From Flavobacterium psychrophilum (GTDB lineage Bacteria; Bacteroidota; Bacteroidia; Flavobacteriales; Flavobacteriaceae): a stretch of DNA of 64,000 nucleotides. The notes under the pieces were generated by a model, which worked only from the letters and a program-made list of their open reading frames with translations, had not been told where the DNA came from and made no database searches. The DNA lies in contig QFQM01000002.1 of NCBI GenBank assembly GCA_003243255.1, positions 40,194-104,193 on the forward strand. The letters run 5' to 3'. Positions 51,746 through 60,832 of the stretch are shown piece by piece. Made by a program: the position numbers and the translations under genes. Within the stretch, counting starts at the first letter, position 1. Every line of letters starts with the position of its first letter.

Positions 51746-53134
51746 TTAGAATTCGTTGATAAAAAGGTTAAAGTCGCCGGTTGCAGCTGCTTTCATTAGC
51801 AATGCCTGCCATACATTGGTATAAATAATGTCGCGATCAGTCTCAGCACGGTTAAGCGTATACATAGCCTGAGTAACATCTACCAGATTGGTAAGGCCGT
51901 TGTTGTAGAGTGCGGTTCGCTGCAGGTAAGCCTGTTGTGCTGCGCGTACCTGTTTTGGTGCTTCGCTGAAATTTTGCATTGAATAGTCAAAACGGACATT
52001 AGCTGCATCTTCCTGTGCTTTAAGCTGTAGGTCTACCGCCTGGTATTCGTCTTTCAGTCCCTGAGAAATCAGTTTTTGGGCGCTTACTTTTTTAGATGAA
52101 CGTGCAATTGAGGTAAGATTCCATGTCATACCAACCCCTAATAGATAGTTTTGGCGTGTAGGGTCTATGCCATCAAAATAATTTCGGGTAAATGCTGTCT
52201 GGTCAACTGCATAATTGCTGCTAAAACCGGAAGCCCTTGTCTGGAATACGCCAAACATACTGAAGGTAGGGTAGTATTCCCTTTTATACAGCCCCATTTG
52301 GGTGTCGCTCAGTTCAATCCTGCTTTTGTAGAACTGGCGTACAGGATTGTTAAGGCTGTCAGCCTGATTGGTTCCTGTAATACCGGCTTTGGGAATAGAA
52401 GCAACAAATGTAGTATCGGCTGTAAAATCGGCGGGTTCAACCCCCATAAGCTCTACCAGTTTGTTGTTTTGCAGTTTTACCTGTTCCTTAATCTGGTTCA
52501 GGGCAATTTTAGCACGGGATACTTCGGCAGCTGCCAATGTTGAATCTACGCCGGCTAATAAACCATTTTTAACCCTGATAGCTGCGTTTTTGTGGACAAC
52601 TTCAGCCCTGTCAAGGTTTTTAATCTGAGAGCGTTCCAGTCGCTGACTGGCTAAAAGATTCAGGTAAGCTCCGGCAATTTTTACTTTCTGCTGAAATTGT
52701 TCCTGCTCAAAGTCTTTTTGCTGTCTGTTGGCATCGGCTTTGGCAATGTTAATGCGTTGCTGCATCCTTCCAAAGGTAAAAAAATCCCAGTTCATGTTAA
52801 CCAGATACAGGGCTCCAAAGGCCGCATTCCAGTTTTGTTCTGGAAGCGGAAGCCCTGACGAGGCTACTCCAAGTCCGCCAAGTCCGTAAAGCGGACCATT
52901 CTGTCCGTTTACAGTACCGTAATCCTGCTGTGCCGAAAGGTTCAGGTTAGGCAGGTAATCACGTTTGGCCTGTTTTACAGTTTCCTGTGCTGCTTTGGCA
53001 TAGCTTTCTTTGGCTTTTACAAGGCCGTAGTTGGCAATGCCTTTGTCTACCGCATCCTTTAGCGAAAGCTTTGTCTGGCTAAAACCGCTAAGGGAGCAGA
53101 GCAGAAGGAATAACGTTAGTTTTTTTGAGTGCAT
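51746..53134 (-). CDS. TolC-family outer membrane efflux protein
   Basis: 462 aa. Signal peptide (MHSKKLTLFLLLCSLSGFSQ). Two OEP repeats with long coiled coils (SLKDAVDKGIANYGLVKAKE; VRAAQQAYLQRTALYNNGLTNLVDV). Forms the trimeric outer-membrane duct. First gene of the operon; a -7 box TACTTTTG lies at 53187-53180 on the minus strand, facing the LytS kinase gene across a short divergent region. Confidence 0.92.
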   Translation of the reverse strand: MHSKKLTLFLLLCSLSGFSQTKLSLKDAVDKGIANYGLVKAKESYAKAAQETVKQAKRDYLPNLNLSAQQDYGTVNGQNGPLYGLGGLGVASSGLPLPEQNWNAAFGALYLVNMNWDFFTFGRMQQRINIAKADANRQQKDFEQEQFQQKVKIAGAYLNLLASQRLERSQIKNLDRAEVVHKNAAIRVKNGLLAGVDSTLAAAEVSRAKIALNQIKEQVKLQNNKLVELMGVEPADFTADTTFVASIPKAGITGTNQADSLNNPVRQFYKSRIELSDTQMGLYKREYYPTFSMFGVFQTRASGFSSNYAVDQTAFTRNYFDGIDPTRQNYLLGVGMTWNLTSIARSSKKVSAQKLISQGLKDEYQAVDLQLKAQEDAANVRFDYSMQNFSEAPKQVRAAQQAYLQRTALYNNGLTNLVDVTQAMYTLNRAETDRDIIYTNVWQALLMKAAATGDFNLFINEF

Positions 53135-53243
53135 TGTAGTAAGTGATTATAGAATAAGATGTTTTATGTAAATTACTGGCAAAAGTAAAACAGGTATTTT
53201 GGCTAAGCCGATTTTTAATGATGAATTGAATTCGTCATACAAA

Positions 53244-53276
53244 TTGTTACAGTTATGTATATAAGTAGTTACTTTG
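53244..53276 (+). promoter_or_regulatory. Promoter of the LytS/LytTR pair next to the efflux operon
   Basis: TTG (53244-53246), 22-bp spacer and TTACTTTG (53269-53276), one base off consensus. Divergent to the tolC promoter, so regulatory sites between them could serve both. Confidence 0.5.
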
Positions 53277-53295
53277 CAGTAAGAAATGTAATTAA

Positions 53296-54336
53296 ATGAA
53301 TAAATTTTTCCGGAATGTAATTGAGAATAAATGGTGGCAGGAGTTTTTTATACTGGCATTCTCTTTCATTCTTTTTACCCTTAACGACTGGATACTTATC
53401 AAGTCATGGCGCGGCATATGGTCGGGTTGTGCTTATTTCCTTATGTTATACGGACACGCACAACTTAACCGCTTTTTACTGTTGCCTATATTGCTCAAAA
53501 AACATAAAATATTCCTGTATATATTCCTTTCGGCAATATTGGTTTTTGGCTTTTCTGTAATAATGTATGAGGTAACAACCCTGTGGATATACAAGAATTG
53601 TTTTCTTTACAAATCGTCAGAACAAAAAAGTTATGTATTCCAGGCGGCGACACTGGTGGCAACACTCATTTGTATCCTTTCGGTACATATGATACTCAAG
53701 TTTTATCGTGATCGTAAAAATCTTGATCAGGAAAAACTTTTGTACAATCAGGCACAGCTTAATTCACTCAGGGAGCAGCTTAATCCACACTTTTTGTTCA
53801 ATACGTTCAATACGCTTTATGGTATTAGCCTTCAGTACCCACAGCGTACACCGGGGCTTATCATGCATGTATCACAGCTAATGCGTTATCAGTTGGAAAG
53901 TAACGAAAGGCAGTGTGTAGCTTTAGAAGATGAAATAAGCTTTATCAGCAGTTATATAGAGCTTGAGAAAGAGCGTGTGGGTTACAGATGTAACATCAGC
54001 TTTAATAGTGAGATTGATGATGCCAATTCGTATAAGATTCCACCGATGCTTCTAATCTGTTTTATAGAAAATGCTTTTAAGCATGGTACATGTACTATTG
54101 AAAAATGCTTCGTAGATGTTGATATTACGGTAAAGGAAGGTAAACTTGAAATGGTAGTGAGAAACTCATTGCCGGAAAAGAAAACCGAAGTGATATCTAC
54201 AAAAATAGGCATCAAAAACACTACAGAACGACTAAGGCTGCTATATGGCAGTAATTATTCGCTGGATATACAGGAAACCGATATTTATACCGTAAATTTA
54301 CAGTTACACCTAAAGAGGTATGAGTCAGTTCGTTAA
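53296..54336 (+). CDS. LytS/YehU-type sensor histidine kinase
   Basis: 346 aa with four membrane helices (about 15-32, 40-60, 74-95, 117-137) and a His_kinase domain: LREQLNPHFLFNTFNTLYGI (phospho-His in NPHFLFN), then LICFIENAFKHGT and GIKNTTERLRLLYG. Lies divergently from the RND efflux operon and overlaps its regulator gene by 17 bases. Confidence 0.92.
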   Translation: MNKFFRNVIENKWWQEFFILAFSFILFTLNDWILIKSWRGIWSGCAYFLMLYGHAQLNRFLLLPILLKKHKIFLYIFLSAILVFGFSVIMYEVTTLWIYKNCFLYKSSEQKSYVFQAATLVATLICILSVHMILKFYRDRKNLDQEKLLYNQAQLNSLREQLNPHFLFNTFNTLYGISLQYPQRTPGLIMHVSQLMRYQLESNERQCVALEDEISFISSYIELEKERVGYRCNISFNSEIDDANSYKIPPMLLICFIENAFKHGTCTIEKCFVDVDITVKEGKLEMVVRNSLPEKKTEVISTKIGIKNTTERLRLLYGSNYSLDIQETDIYTVNLQLHLKRYESVR

Positions 54337-55039
54337 AAAATGTATCATCATAGATGATGAACCGGCAGCGCATTATGTTCTGGCTAACTATATAAGCCAG
54401 AATCCATTGCTCGAACTTGTATTTCAGGGGTATAATGGGGTAGAAGCAATGGAATATCTTGAGAATAATACGGTAGACCTTATGTTCCTTGATATTGATA
54501 TGCCTGAGATTTCAGGTATAGAGATGCTGCAGAAACTGGATAAGCCACCGCGCACCATACTTACAACCGCTTACAGCGAATTTGCCCTTGAAAGCTATGA
54601 GTATGGGGTTCTGGATTATTTGTTGAAACCAATATACCATCCTCGTTTTGTAAAGGCGATAGACCGTTTCTTCGAAATGGAAGGAACCGTACAGGAACCT
54701 GCTAAAGAAGAGGAACTGACGGGAAATATCTATGTAAAAGTGGACAGTGATACTATCCCTATCGAGCTAAACAGCATTTTGTACGCTCAGAGTTATGGTA
54801 ATTATGTAAAGATCATTACCCAGAAGCGTAATTACCTGGCTACTATTACAACCAATGATATGGAAAAGATGTTGCCTTCCTCTCAGTTTATGAGGTCGCA
54901 TAAATCGTATATCATTGCCCTGGACAAGGTGGATGAGGTAATGAAAGACCATGTAGTGATTAAACGCAATCCTGTGCCTATCGGGATTACCTATCGACGT
55001 GAGTTGGCAGACAAATTGAAACATTTGATCAAAAACTAA
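54320..55039 (+). CDS. LytTR-family response regulator
   Basis: 239 aa. Receiver (CIIIDDEPAAHYVL, LMFLDIDMPEISGIE with phospho-D near 59, TTAYSEFALESYEYGVLDYLLKP) plus LytTR DNA-binding domain (NIYVKVDSDTIPIELNSILY, MRSHKSYIIALDKVDEV). Partner of the preceding kinase; a target could be the divergent efflux operon or the dehydrogenase that follows 28 bases downstream. Confidence 0.93.
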   Translation: MSQFVKKCIIIDDEPAAHYVLANYISQNPLLELVFQGYNGVEAMEYLENNTVDLMFLDIDMPEISGIEMLQKLDKPPRTILTTAYSEFALESYEYGVLDYLLKPIYHPRFVKAIDRFFEMEGTVQEPAKEEELTGNIYVKVDSDTIPIELNSILYAQSYGNYVKIITQKRNYLATITTNDMEKMLPSSQFMRSHKSYIIALDKVDEVMKDHVVIKRNPVPIGITYRRELADKLKHLIKN

Positions 55040-55067
55040 ATAAATAACACAAAAACAATCTAAAACT

Positions 55068-56114
55068 ATGATTCAGGTTAAAGCTTTTGCGGCCTATGAT
55101 GCGGAGACGCCTCTTAAGCCTTTTGAATTTGAACGCAAAGAAGTTGGCCCTAACCAAGTGCAGATAGAGATTTTATACAGTGGTGTTTGCCACTCTGATA
55201 TCCACACTGCTAAAGGTGATTGGGGTCCTGCAATTTATCCATTGGTTCCGGGACACGAAATTGTGGGAAGAATTATTAAAACAGGCGATAAAGTAACTAA
55301 ATTTTCTGTTGGAGAACTTGCAGGTGTTGGATGCTTTGTTGACTCTTGTCGTACATGTGCAAGCTGTAAAGAAGGCGAGGAACAATACTGCGAAGAAGGT
55401 ATGACAGGAACATACAACAGCTATGAGCGTGGTACCAAAACTCCTACCTATGGAGGGTACTCTACCACGATTACTGTAGATGAGAGCTATGTACTTCATG
55501 TATCTGAAAATCTTGATATTAAAGGTGTGGCTCCTTTGCTTTGTGCCGGTATTACAACCTATTCTCCGCTTCGTTACCTTAATGTAGGTAAAGGACATAA
55601 AGTGGCAGTATTAGGATTGGGAGGCTTAGGCCATATGGCTGTAAAGTTTGCAGCATCTTTTGGAGCTGAGGTTACTATGCTTAGTACATCGCCATCGAAA
55701 GAGGCTGATGCCAAAGCGCTGGGGGCACATAATTTTGCCCTGACTTCAGACCCTGCTGTTATGGCATCACTTGCCAACAAATTTGATGTTATCATCAATA
55801 CGGTTTCGGCAAAGCATGATTATAATACTTACCTGAACCTGCTGAACAAGAATGGTACTATGGTAATTGTAGGATTACCTCCTGCCGGCGAACCAATACA
55901 GGCTTTTAATCTGGTAATGAAACGCAGAGCAGTTATGGGTAGCCTTATAGGTGGTATAAAAGAAACGCAGGAGATGCTTGATTACTGTGCTGAGCACAAT
56001 ATTACTTCTGATGTTGAGATCATTGATATGGATTACATTAACGAAGCATATGAGAGAATGGACAGAAGCGATGTAAAATATCGTTTTGTTATCGATATGG
56101 CTTCAATGAAATAA
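55068..56114 (+). CDS. Zinc-dependent NAD(P) alcohol dehydrogenase (YahK/AdhC-like)
   Basis: 348 aa medium-chain dehydrogenase. Catalytic zinc: VCHSDIHTAKGDWG (C37) and VPGHEIVG (H, E). Structural zinc cysteines in CFVDSCRTCASCKEGEEQYC. Rossmann GLGGLGHMAVKFAASFGAEV (about 180-200). Reduces aldehydes with NADPH or oxidises alcohols. Its position behind a LytTR regulator and before an electrophile-stress cluster suggests aldehyde detoxification. Confidence 0.93.
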   Translation: MIQVKAFAAYDAETPLKPFEFERKEVGPNQVQIEILYSGVCHSDIHTAKGDWGPAIYPLVPGHEIVGRIIKTGDKVTKFSVGELAGVGCFVDSCRTCASCKEGEEQYCEEGMTGTYNSYERGTKTPTYGGYSTTITVDESYVLHVSENLDIKGVAPLLCAGITTYSPLRYLNVGKGHKVAVLGLGGLGHMAVKFAASFGAEVTMLSTSPSKEADAKALGAHNFALTSDPAVMASLANKFDVIINTVSAKHDYNTYLNLLNKNGTMVIVGLPPAGEPIQAFNLVMKRRAVMGSLIGGIKETQEMLDYCAEHNITSDVEIIDMDYINEAYERMDRSDVKYRFVIDMASMK

Positions 56115-56167
56115 AAAGCAGTAGGGAGAGTTCATTTAAGGTTATATGCTTTCCTGAAAGCTTTTTG

Positions 56168-56198
56168 AAAAGGGCAACTTGTAGGGTTGCCCTTTTTT
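56168..56198. terminator. Terminator between dehydrogenase and DUF3995 genes
   Basis: AAAAGGGCAAC...GTTGCCCTTTT hairpin with T on both outer sides; it can end both convergent transcripts. Confidence 0.85.
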
Positions 56199-56619
56199 AT
56201 TGAATCAGGGCAATGGCTATACTGCTCAACCCAAGATATAAGCATAGCGGTGAGAAATAGCGGCTGTCGTTTTTAGCGAAAAGCGTTCCTTTTATGGTTT
56301 TGAAGAAACCGACATATTTAAAATCGCCTGTGGCTCCTAGCAAAAATACGATTCCTATTGTGAGGGTGGCGTATTTAATAAAATCATCGGAAAGATATTC
56401 GTTATAAATACCAAGGTCACCGACAGTAACAAAAGCAAAAATACCAAGGAAAGCAGCTATAATAAAGGTTACTAAAATACCGGGTTCAAAAAGTGCTTTT
56501 CCATCAGGCAGGGTGGGTATTACGCCTTCTTTACCCAGGCTGCCGTTCAACGCCCAGTATACATGGATAAAAGAAAGCATGATAAAGATTGCTGTATTTA
56601 TGAGTATAAAAAAAATCAT
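56197..56619 (-). CDS. DUF3995 family membrane protein
   Basis: 140 aa with four helices (about 3-20, 45-68, 85-103, 120-138). LSFIHVYWALNGSLGKEGVIP and a conserved acidic loop match DUF3995. No function known. Confidence 0.75.
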   Translation of the reverse strand: MIFFILINTAIFIMLSFIHVYWALNGSLGKEGVIPTLPDGKALFEPGILVTFIIAAFLGIFAFVTVGDLGIYNEYLSDDFIKYATLTIGIVFLLGATGDFKYVGFFKTIKGTLFAKNDSRYFSPLCLYLGLSSIAIALIQ

Positions 56620-56691
56620 CAGGTTGCGGTTTGCCTAAAGGTAAGCAATCCTACTGATGATTCTTTTAATACTATGCTAAAATGCCTTTAT

Positions 56692-56970
56692 CTATTTTGA
56701 CAAAACGTCGTTTATTTCAGGAGTTTTATCAAACATTTTTTTAGCGAAAGGACAAAGCGGGATTATCTTTTTATTGTTTTCCCTTGCATAAGTTACCGCT
56801 GCGTCAAGCAGTTTTCGACCTATGCCTTTAAACTCGGGATTCCCTTCGGTATGATCGATGATGAATGTATTTTCGTTAGACCATACATAGGTCATTATAC
56901 CGGCTTTAATGTCACCTTCTTTAGCGCTGAAGTAGCCTTTTTTGCCGTCGTCTGAGTGTTTTATTTCCAT
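56692..56970 (-). CDS. Small GNAT-fold N-acetyltransferase (YjdJ/GTA-like)
   Basis: 92 aa: YFSAKEGDIKAGIMTYVWSN, HTEGNPEFKGIGRKLLDAAVTYARENNKKI with the acetyl-CoA loop, then PLCPFAKKMFDKTPE. Matches single-domain GNATs found beside stress genes. Ten bases after pirin in the same direction. Confidence 0.85.
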   Translation of the reverse strand: MEIKHSDDGKKGYFSAKEGDIKAGIMTYVWSNENTFIIDHTEGNPEFKGIGRKLLDAAVTYARENNKKIIPLCPFAKKMFDKTPEINDVLSK

Positions 56971-56979
56971 TAGGGTTGG

Positions 56980-57876
56980 TTATTTTTTGATATTGAAATT
57001 AGGATTTTGAGGAGGTAAAGGAACATATCCTGTCTCACCCGGAATTTTAGGGAAGGTCTGGTCTATCCAGCGTTGTTTAGCATCTTCTATCATTTCAGAA
57101 GTTGTAGCTACAAAATTCCAGTAGATATGCCTTGGTTCAGGGAATGCTTCTCCTCCAAATATGTAAACGGTTGTGTTTTCGTTCATGGTAAACTCACATA
57201 TTGAGGCATCTTTGGCAACCAGAAGCTGTTTAGGTTCAAAGGTACTGCCGTCACTCTCTATGCTTCCTTCCAGTATATATAGGCCGCTTTCACCATACAG
57301 GTCTTTACCAATCTGAAGTTTTTCTTTGCCTTTGCTTTTCAGTTCTAAAAAATATAAAGGGCTGTATACGGGTACTTCCGATTTTTTTCCGAAAGCTTCC
57401 CCTGCAATCAGCTTAGCATCTACAGAGCCTATTTTCCAGGTTGGCATACCGTCTTCTTCTATATGGGCAAATGATGGCTCCATTTGCTCGAGATGTTTAG
57501 GCAAAGCTACCCATATCTGTAATCCGTGTAGGGATTTGTCCGAATGGCGAAGATATTCCGGTGTACGTTCAGAGTGTACTATACCTTTACCTGCGGTCAT
57601 CCAGTTTACCTGGCCGGGTTTTATTTCTACCTCAGTTCCCAAGCTATCGCGGTGCATAATACTGCCTTCAAACAGATAGGTTAGGGTAGACAGGCCTATA
57701 TGAGGATGCGGACCCACGTCCATATTCTCACGTTCGCTAAGTGTCACAGGTCCCATGTGATCGATAAAAGCAAATGGGCCAACGGTTCTTTTTTCACGGA
57801 AAGGCAGTAATCTTCCAACAAGGAAATTGCCTATATCGCTTGGGCGTTCTTCTATTATAAGGCCGATGTTTGACAT
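56980..57876 (-). CDS. Pirin-family bicupin protein
   Basis: 298 aa. GPFAFIDHMGPVTLSERENMDVGPHPHIGLSTLTYLFEGS contains the metal histidines HPHIG; then WMTAGKGIVHSER and the C-terminal pirin domain with TVYIFGGEAFPEPRHIYWNFV. Some pirins are quercetin dioxygenases, others redox-sensing regulators. Between the cupin and the GNAT genes, reading in the same direction. Confidence 0.92.
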   Translation of the reverse strand: MSNIGLIIEERPSDIGNFLVGRLLPFREKRTVGPFAFIDHMGPVTLSERENMDVGPHPHIGLSTLTYLFEGSIMHRDSLGTEVEIKPGQVNWMTAGKGIVHSERTPEYLRHSDKSLHGLQIWVALPKHLEQMEPSFAHIEEDGMPTWKIGSVDAKLIAGEAFGKKSEVPVYSPLYFLELKSKGKEKLQIGKDLYGESGLYILEGSIESDGSTFEPKQLLVAKDASICEFTMNENTTVYIFGGEAFPEPRHIYWNFVATTSEMIEDAKQRWIDQTFPKIPGETGYVPLPPQNPNFNIKK

Positions 57877-58012
57877 AATGGTTGTTTTTAAGAGTCGGTT
57901 AAAGTTAATGAATTTACTCCATTTTTAGAAGTATGATAATGTTCTGATTAAAATAGAGAAGCAGCTGACGGGCTGCCTCTCATTGGTAACTAAAAACTAA
58001 TAAAACTAAAAA

Positions 58013-58369
58013 TTATAGTGTGATAAATACCGATGATCTTATGGCATCGGTAATATTCTTTGTTTTGTGGCCTTTGCCGATGGTGTCTTCTACTAAAAGA
58101 ACTTCTCCTGCATTAAAGGTGCGTTTATCGCCAAGGGAGGTCTCAATTTCTATTACACCATCCATAAGCAATATATACTGACGGGCAGGGGCATTATGAA
58201 AGTCATAATCATATTGCTGTACCACCTTCCTGAAAATGATGTTACCAGCTTTTTGTGCTTCTGACAGGAAACCAATTTCCCCGCCATCATTCAAAGGGAT
58301 ATTGATGTTCTCAAAATGGCTGTCACCATTGGCATCGGCATATATACGGGTAATAGCGAATGATTCCAT
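58013..58369 (-). CDS. Cupin-domain protein
   Basis: 118 aa from the ATG at 58369, which overlaps the upstream stop as TAATG; an ATG at 58393 would add eight residues. One cupin barrel (DYDFHNAPARQYILLMDGVIEI and FNAGEVLLVEDTIGKGHKT), with HN and H metal-type positions. No specific substrate predicted. Coupled to the esterase gene. Confidence 0.75.
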   Translation of the reverse strand: MESFAITRIYADANGDSHFENINIPLNDGGEIGFLSEAQKAGNIIFRKVVQQYDYDFHNAPARQYILLMDGVIEIETSLGDKRTFNAGEVLLVEDTIGKGHKTKNITDAIRSSVFITL

Positions 58370-58995
58370 TAACTGAAGTTTTTTTCCAGCCATTCGGCAG
58401 AAAGTTTTACATCATCCATAGTCAGGTTATGCCCTGTTGGCAGCTCATGGTAGTCTACTTTAAAGCCTAGCTCTTCCAGAGTCAATACATAGATTGGCGT
58501 TGCTGAAGGCTCAATGGTTGGATCGGCTACACCTGAACTGAAAAATACCGGAATAGCACGTTCCGTACCTTGGGATTTGATTGTTTTAAACGGCTGCATA
58601 GGTCGGTATAATACCGCACCGGCTAAAAAGTCAGGATATTTTACTAATGTAGACCCGGCAATATTGGCACCATTAGAGTAGCCAAGCGCTACAACTTTAG
58701 AACTGTCAAAACCTTCCTCAACTGCAACAGCTTTAATAAAGGCTACAAGTTCATCAGTACGGAAGTCAAGATCCTGTTCATCAAAAACGCCCATACCTAA
58801 ACGTTTAAAAAAACGAGGCATACCGTTTTCGCTTACATTACCGCGAACGCTTAATATATTATAGCTTGTGCCAAAATTTGCAGCTAGCGGTAGCAGGTCG
58901 TTTTCATTTCCACCCGTACCGTGAAGCAACAGGATGGTATAAGCATCGACATCAGCCGATGCTTTATATACATATTTTAATGGTTGAAAATCCAT
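58369..58995 (-). CDS. Alpha/beta hydrolase, phospholipase/carboxylesterase type (MhqD-like)
   Basis: 208 aa. ILLLHGTGGNENDLLPL (oxyanion), nucleophile elbow VVALGYSNGANIAGS (S about 119), acid in FSSGVADPTIEPS (D about 156) and histidine in ELPTGHNLT. The same pairing with a ring-cleaving dioxygenase occurs in the quinone-stress operons of Bacillus (mhq). Cytoplasmic. Followed by the cupin. Confidence 0.88.
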   Translation of the reverse strand: MDFQPLKYVYKASADVDAYTILLLHGTGGNENDLLPLAANFGTSYNILSVRGNVSENGMPRFFKRLGMGVFDEQDLDFRTDELVAFIKAVAVEEGFDSSKVVALGYSNGANIAGSTLVKYPDFLAGAVLYRPMQPFKTIKSQGTERAIPVFFSSGVADPTIEPSATPIYVLTLEELGFKVDYHELPTGHNLTMDDVKLSAEWLEKNFS

Positions 58996-59012
58996 AACAT
59001 TAATTTTTAAAA

Positions 59013-59948
59013 TTAATTGACAGGTACTAAATGTGCTTCGATAGCGGCACGCTGTGCTTCGTACTGTGCAGGCAGTTTAAGGCCTTTACCAAGGTTTTCA
59101 AGTTCTTCATCTACGGTAAAGCCCGGGTTATCAGTTGCAATTTCAAACAATACGCCTCCCGGTTCCCTAAAATATAGTGAATGGAAATACTGTCTGTCAA
59201 TCTGTGGGGTTATGTTAAGTCCTGCGGCAGCTACTTTTTCACGGAAGTGCATTAGTATTTCGTCATTTTTTACCCTGAAGGCTACGTGGTGTACTGACCC
59301 GTTTGCTACGTGGCCACGTTTTTCAGACGGTAATTCTACAAGGTCTACTATTGCAGCCTGGTTTACAGTATCGGTAGCATAGCGGTAACGGTTAGATTCC
59401 TGTGATACCAGTTTGTAACCAAAGATGTCTGTCAGTACACCTGCTGTTCCTTTAATATCGTTAAGGGTTATCGTTACATTATGAAAACCTCTTGTGGCGT
59501 GAGCGGCTTTTATTTCGTCAGTTTCCCACGGTTTGCGGTCGTCGTTTTCCTGTTCGATAAGTTCCAGTTTCAGTCCGTCAGGATCAAGAAAGGTTAGATA
59601 TCTTTCGCCAAACTTCTCAGCAGGTTTGTTATAGATAACATTGTATTTTTCAAAACGTTCTACCCACCATTCAAGGCTTCCTTTAGGAACAGAATAGCCA
59701 ATCTCTGTTGCCATTCCTGAACCTCTTCTGCCTTGCGGTATGCCTTCACCCCACGGGAAGAAAGTAAGTATAGTACCGGCACTTCCTATTTCATCACCAA
59801 AATAAAAGTGGTATGTTCCCGGATCGTCAAAGTTTACTGTTTTTTTGATGAAACGTAGACCTAAAATATGAGAGTAAAAATTAAAGTTGCGTTTGGCATC
59901 TCCTGCAATAGCAGTTATGTGATGAATGCCTAAAATTGTATTTTCCAT
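59013..59948 (-). CDS. Ring-cleaving dioxygenase, two VOC domains (MhqO/MhqE-like)
   Basis: 311 aa. Domain 1 with IHHITAIAGDAKRNFNFYSHIL (metal H), domain 2 with GFHNVTITLNDIKGTAGVL and VHHVAFRVKNDEI; the metal glutamate in YFREPGGVLFEIATDNPGF. Opens hydroquinone or catechol rings, thus detoxifying quinones. First of a minus-strand cluster with esterase, cupin, pirin and GNAT. Start at 59948; the short ORF described next lies upstream. Confidence 0.9.
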   Translation of the reverse strand: MENTILGIHHITAIAGDAKRNFNFYSHILGLRFIKKTVNFDDPGTYHFYFGDEIGSAGTILTFFPWGEGIPQGRRGSGMATEIGYSVPKGSLEWWVERFEKYNVIYNKPAEKFGERYLTFLDPDGLKLELIEQENDDRKPWETDEIKAAHATRGFHNVTITLNDIKGTAGVLTDIFGYKLVSQESNRYRYATDTVNQAAIVDLVELPSEKRGHVANGSVHHVAFRVKNDEILMHFREKVAAAGLNITPQIDRQYFHSLYFREPGGVLFEIATDNPGFTVDEELENLGKGLKLPAQYEAQRAAIEAHLVPVN

Positions 59949-59980
59949 GGTTATATATGTTTTAATTTGATAGTGTAAAA

Positions 59981-60187
59981 TTACTTCCGGTCATAATCCT
60001 GTACATTGAACTGGGACAAGAAAGTAATTACACCATAACAGGCAATTACTGTACCTATACTATAAAAGGCCGTTTTATTGGCTTTATAGGTAATTGAGCC
60101 TGGTATTACTAACGATATGCCGTAAATTATCAATAGTACCACGATATTCAGAACATTGGTATAATCCTTATATTTACAGAAACCAAA
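59981..60187 (-). CDS. Possible small two-helix membrane protein or gene remnant
   Basis: An open frame from after a TAG to TAA at 59983-59981 encodes YKDYTNVLNIVVLLIIYGIS, then LVIPGSITYKANKTAFYSIG, TVIACYGVITFLSQFNVQDY, DRK: two neat membrane helices, a basic loop and a charged end. There is no ATG in frame (GTG at 60142 or CTG upstream), so it is a non-ATG gene or a remnant. It occupies the divergent region between the dioxygenase and the Crp-like gene. Confidence 0.4.
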   Translation of the reverse strand, partial: FGFCKYKDYTNVLNIVVLLIIYGISLVIPGSITYKANKTAFYSIGTVIACYGVITFLSQFNVQDYDRK

Positions 60188-60193
60188 CTATAT

Positions 60194-60772
60194 ATGTTCG
60201 ATAACTTTATCAATTACCTGCAATCTAAACTTACCCTAACTCCTGAGCACATTGCACTGGTGGAGAGCGTGTGCAGGATGAAAAAACTTCGCCGCAGGCA
60301 ATACCTGCTGCAGGAAGGTGATGTTTGGCACTACAATGCTTTTGTGTCTAAAGGCCTGGTGAGAACATATAGGGTAGATGATAAAGGAATAGAGCATATA
60401 TTTCAGTTTTCTCCTGAGAACTGGTGGGCAGGCGACAGGCACAGTTATTTGTATGGTGATCCTGCTAAATTTAATATTGAAGCATTAGAAGATAGTGAGG
60501 TCATTCTTATTGCTAAAGGTGATTTTGAGAACCTGCTGGAAGTTATTCCGGGTTATAATACATTCCAGAGGAATTTGCTGGAGCGTAGCTTTGTGGTATT
60601 GCAGCACCGCATACATATGGGTAACAGCTATACAGCAGAGGAAAAATACAATGAATTCATTAAAACCTATCCTAATATATTAAACAGGATACCACAGCAC
60701 ATGATAGCATCGTATGTTGGTGTTTCTCCTGAAACACTCAGCAGGATACGGAACAATGCTGCTAAAAAATAA
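60194..60772 (+). CDS. Crp/Fnr-family regulator
   Basis: 192 aa. Cyclic-nucleotide-like N-domain (RRQYLLQEGDVWHYNAFVSKG; EHIFQFSPENWWAGD) and a C-terminal helix-turn-helix (PQHMIASYVGVSPETLSRIR). No cysteine cluster, so not an Fnr-type iron-sulfur sensor. Divergent from the quinone-stress cluster and just before the SDR gene; a regulator of either is likely. Confidence 0.9.
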   Translation: MFDNFINYLQSKLTLTPEHIALVESVCRMKKLRRRQYLLQEGDVWHYNAFVSKGLVRTYRVDDKGIEHIFQFSPENWWAGDRHSYLYGDPAKFNIEALEDSEVILIAKGDFENLLEVIPGYNTFQRNLLERSFVVLQHRIHMGNSYTAEEKYNEFIKTYPNILNRIPQHMIASYVGVSPETLSRIRNNAAKK

Positions 60773-60790
60773 CACTCTGTTATAGTATAG

Positions 60791-60816
60791 ACTCCTGATA
60801 TCAACAGGAGTTTTTT
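60791..60816 (+). terminator. Terminator of the Crp-like gene
   Basis: ACTCCTG-ATATCAA-CAGGAGT followed by five T. Confidence 0.85.
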
Positions 60817-60832
60817 ATACCCTGAATTTTGT

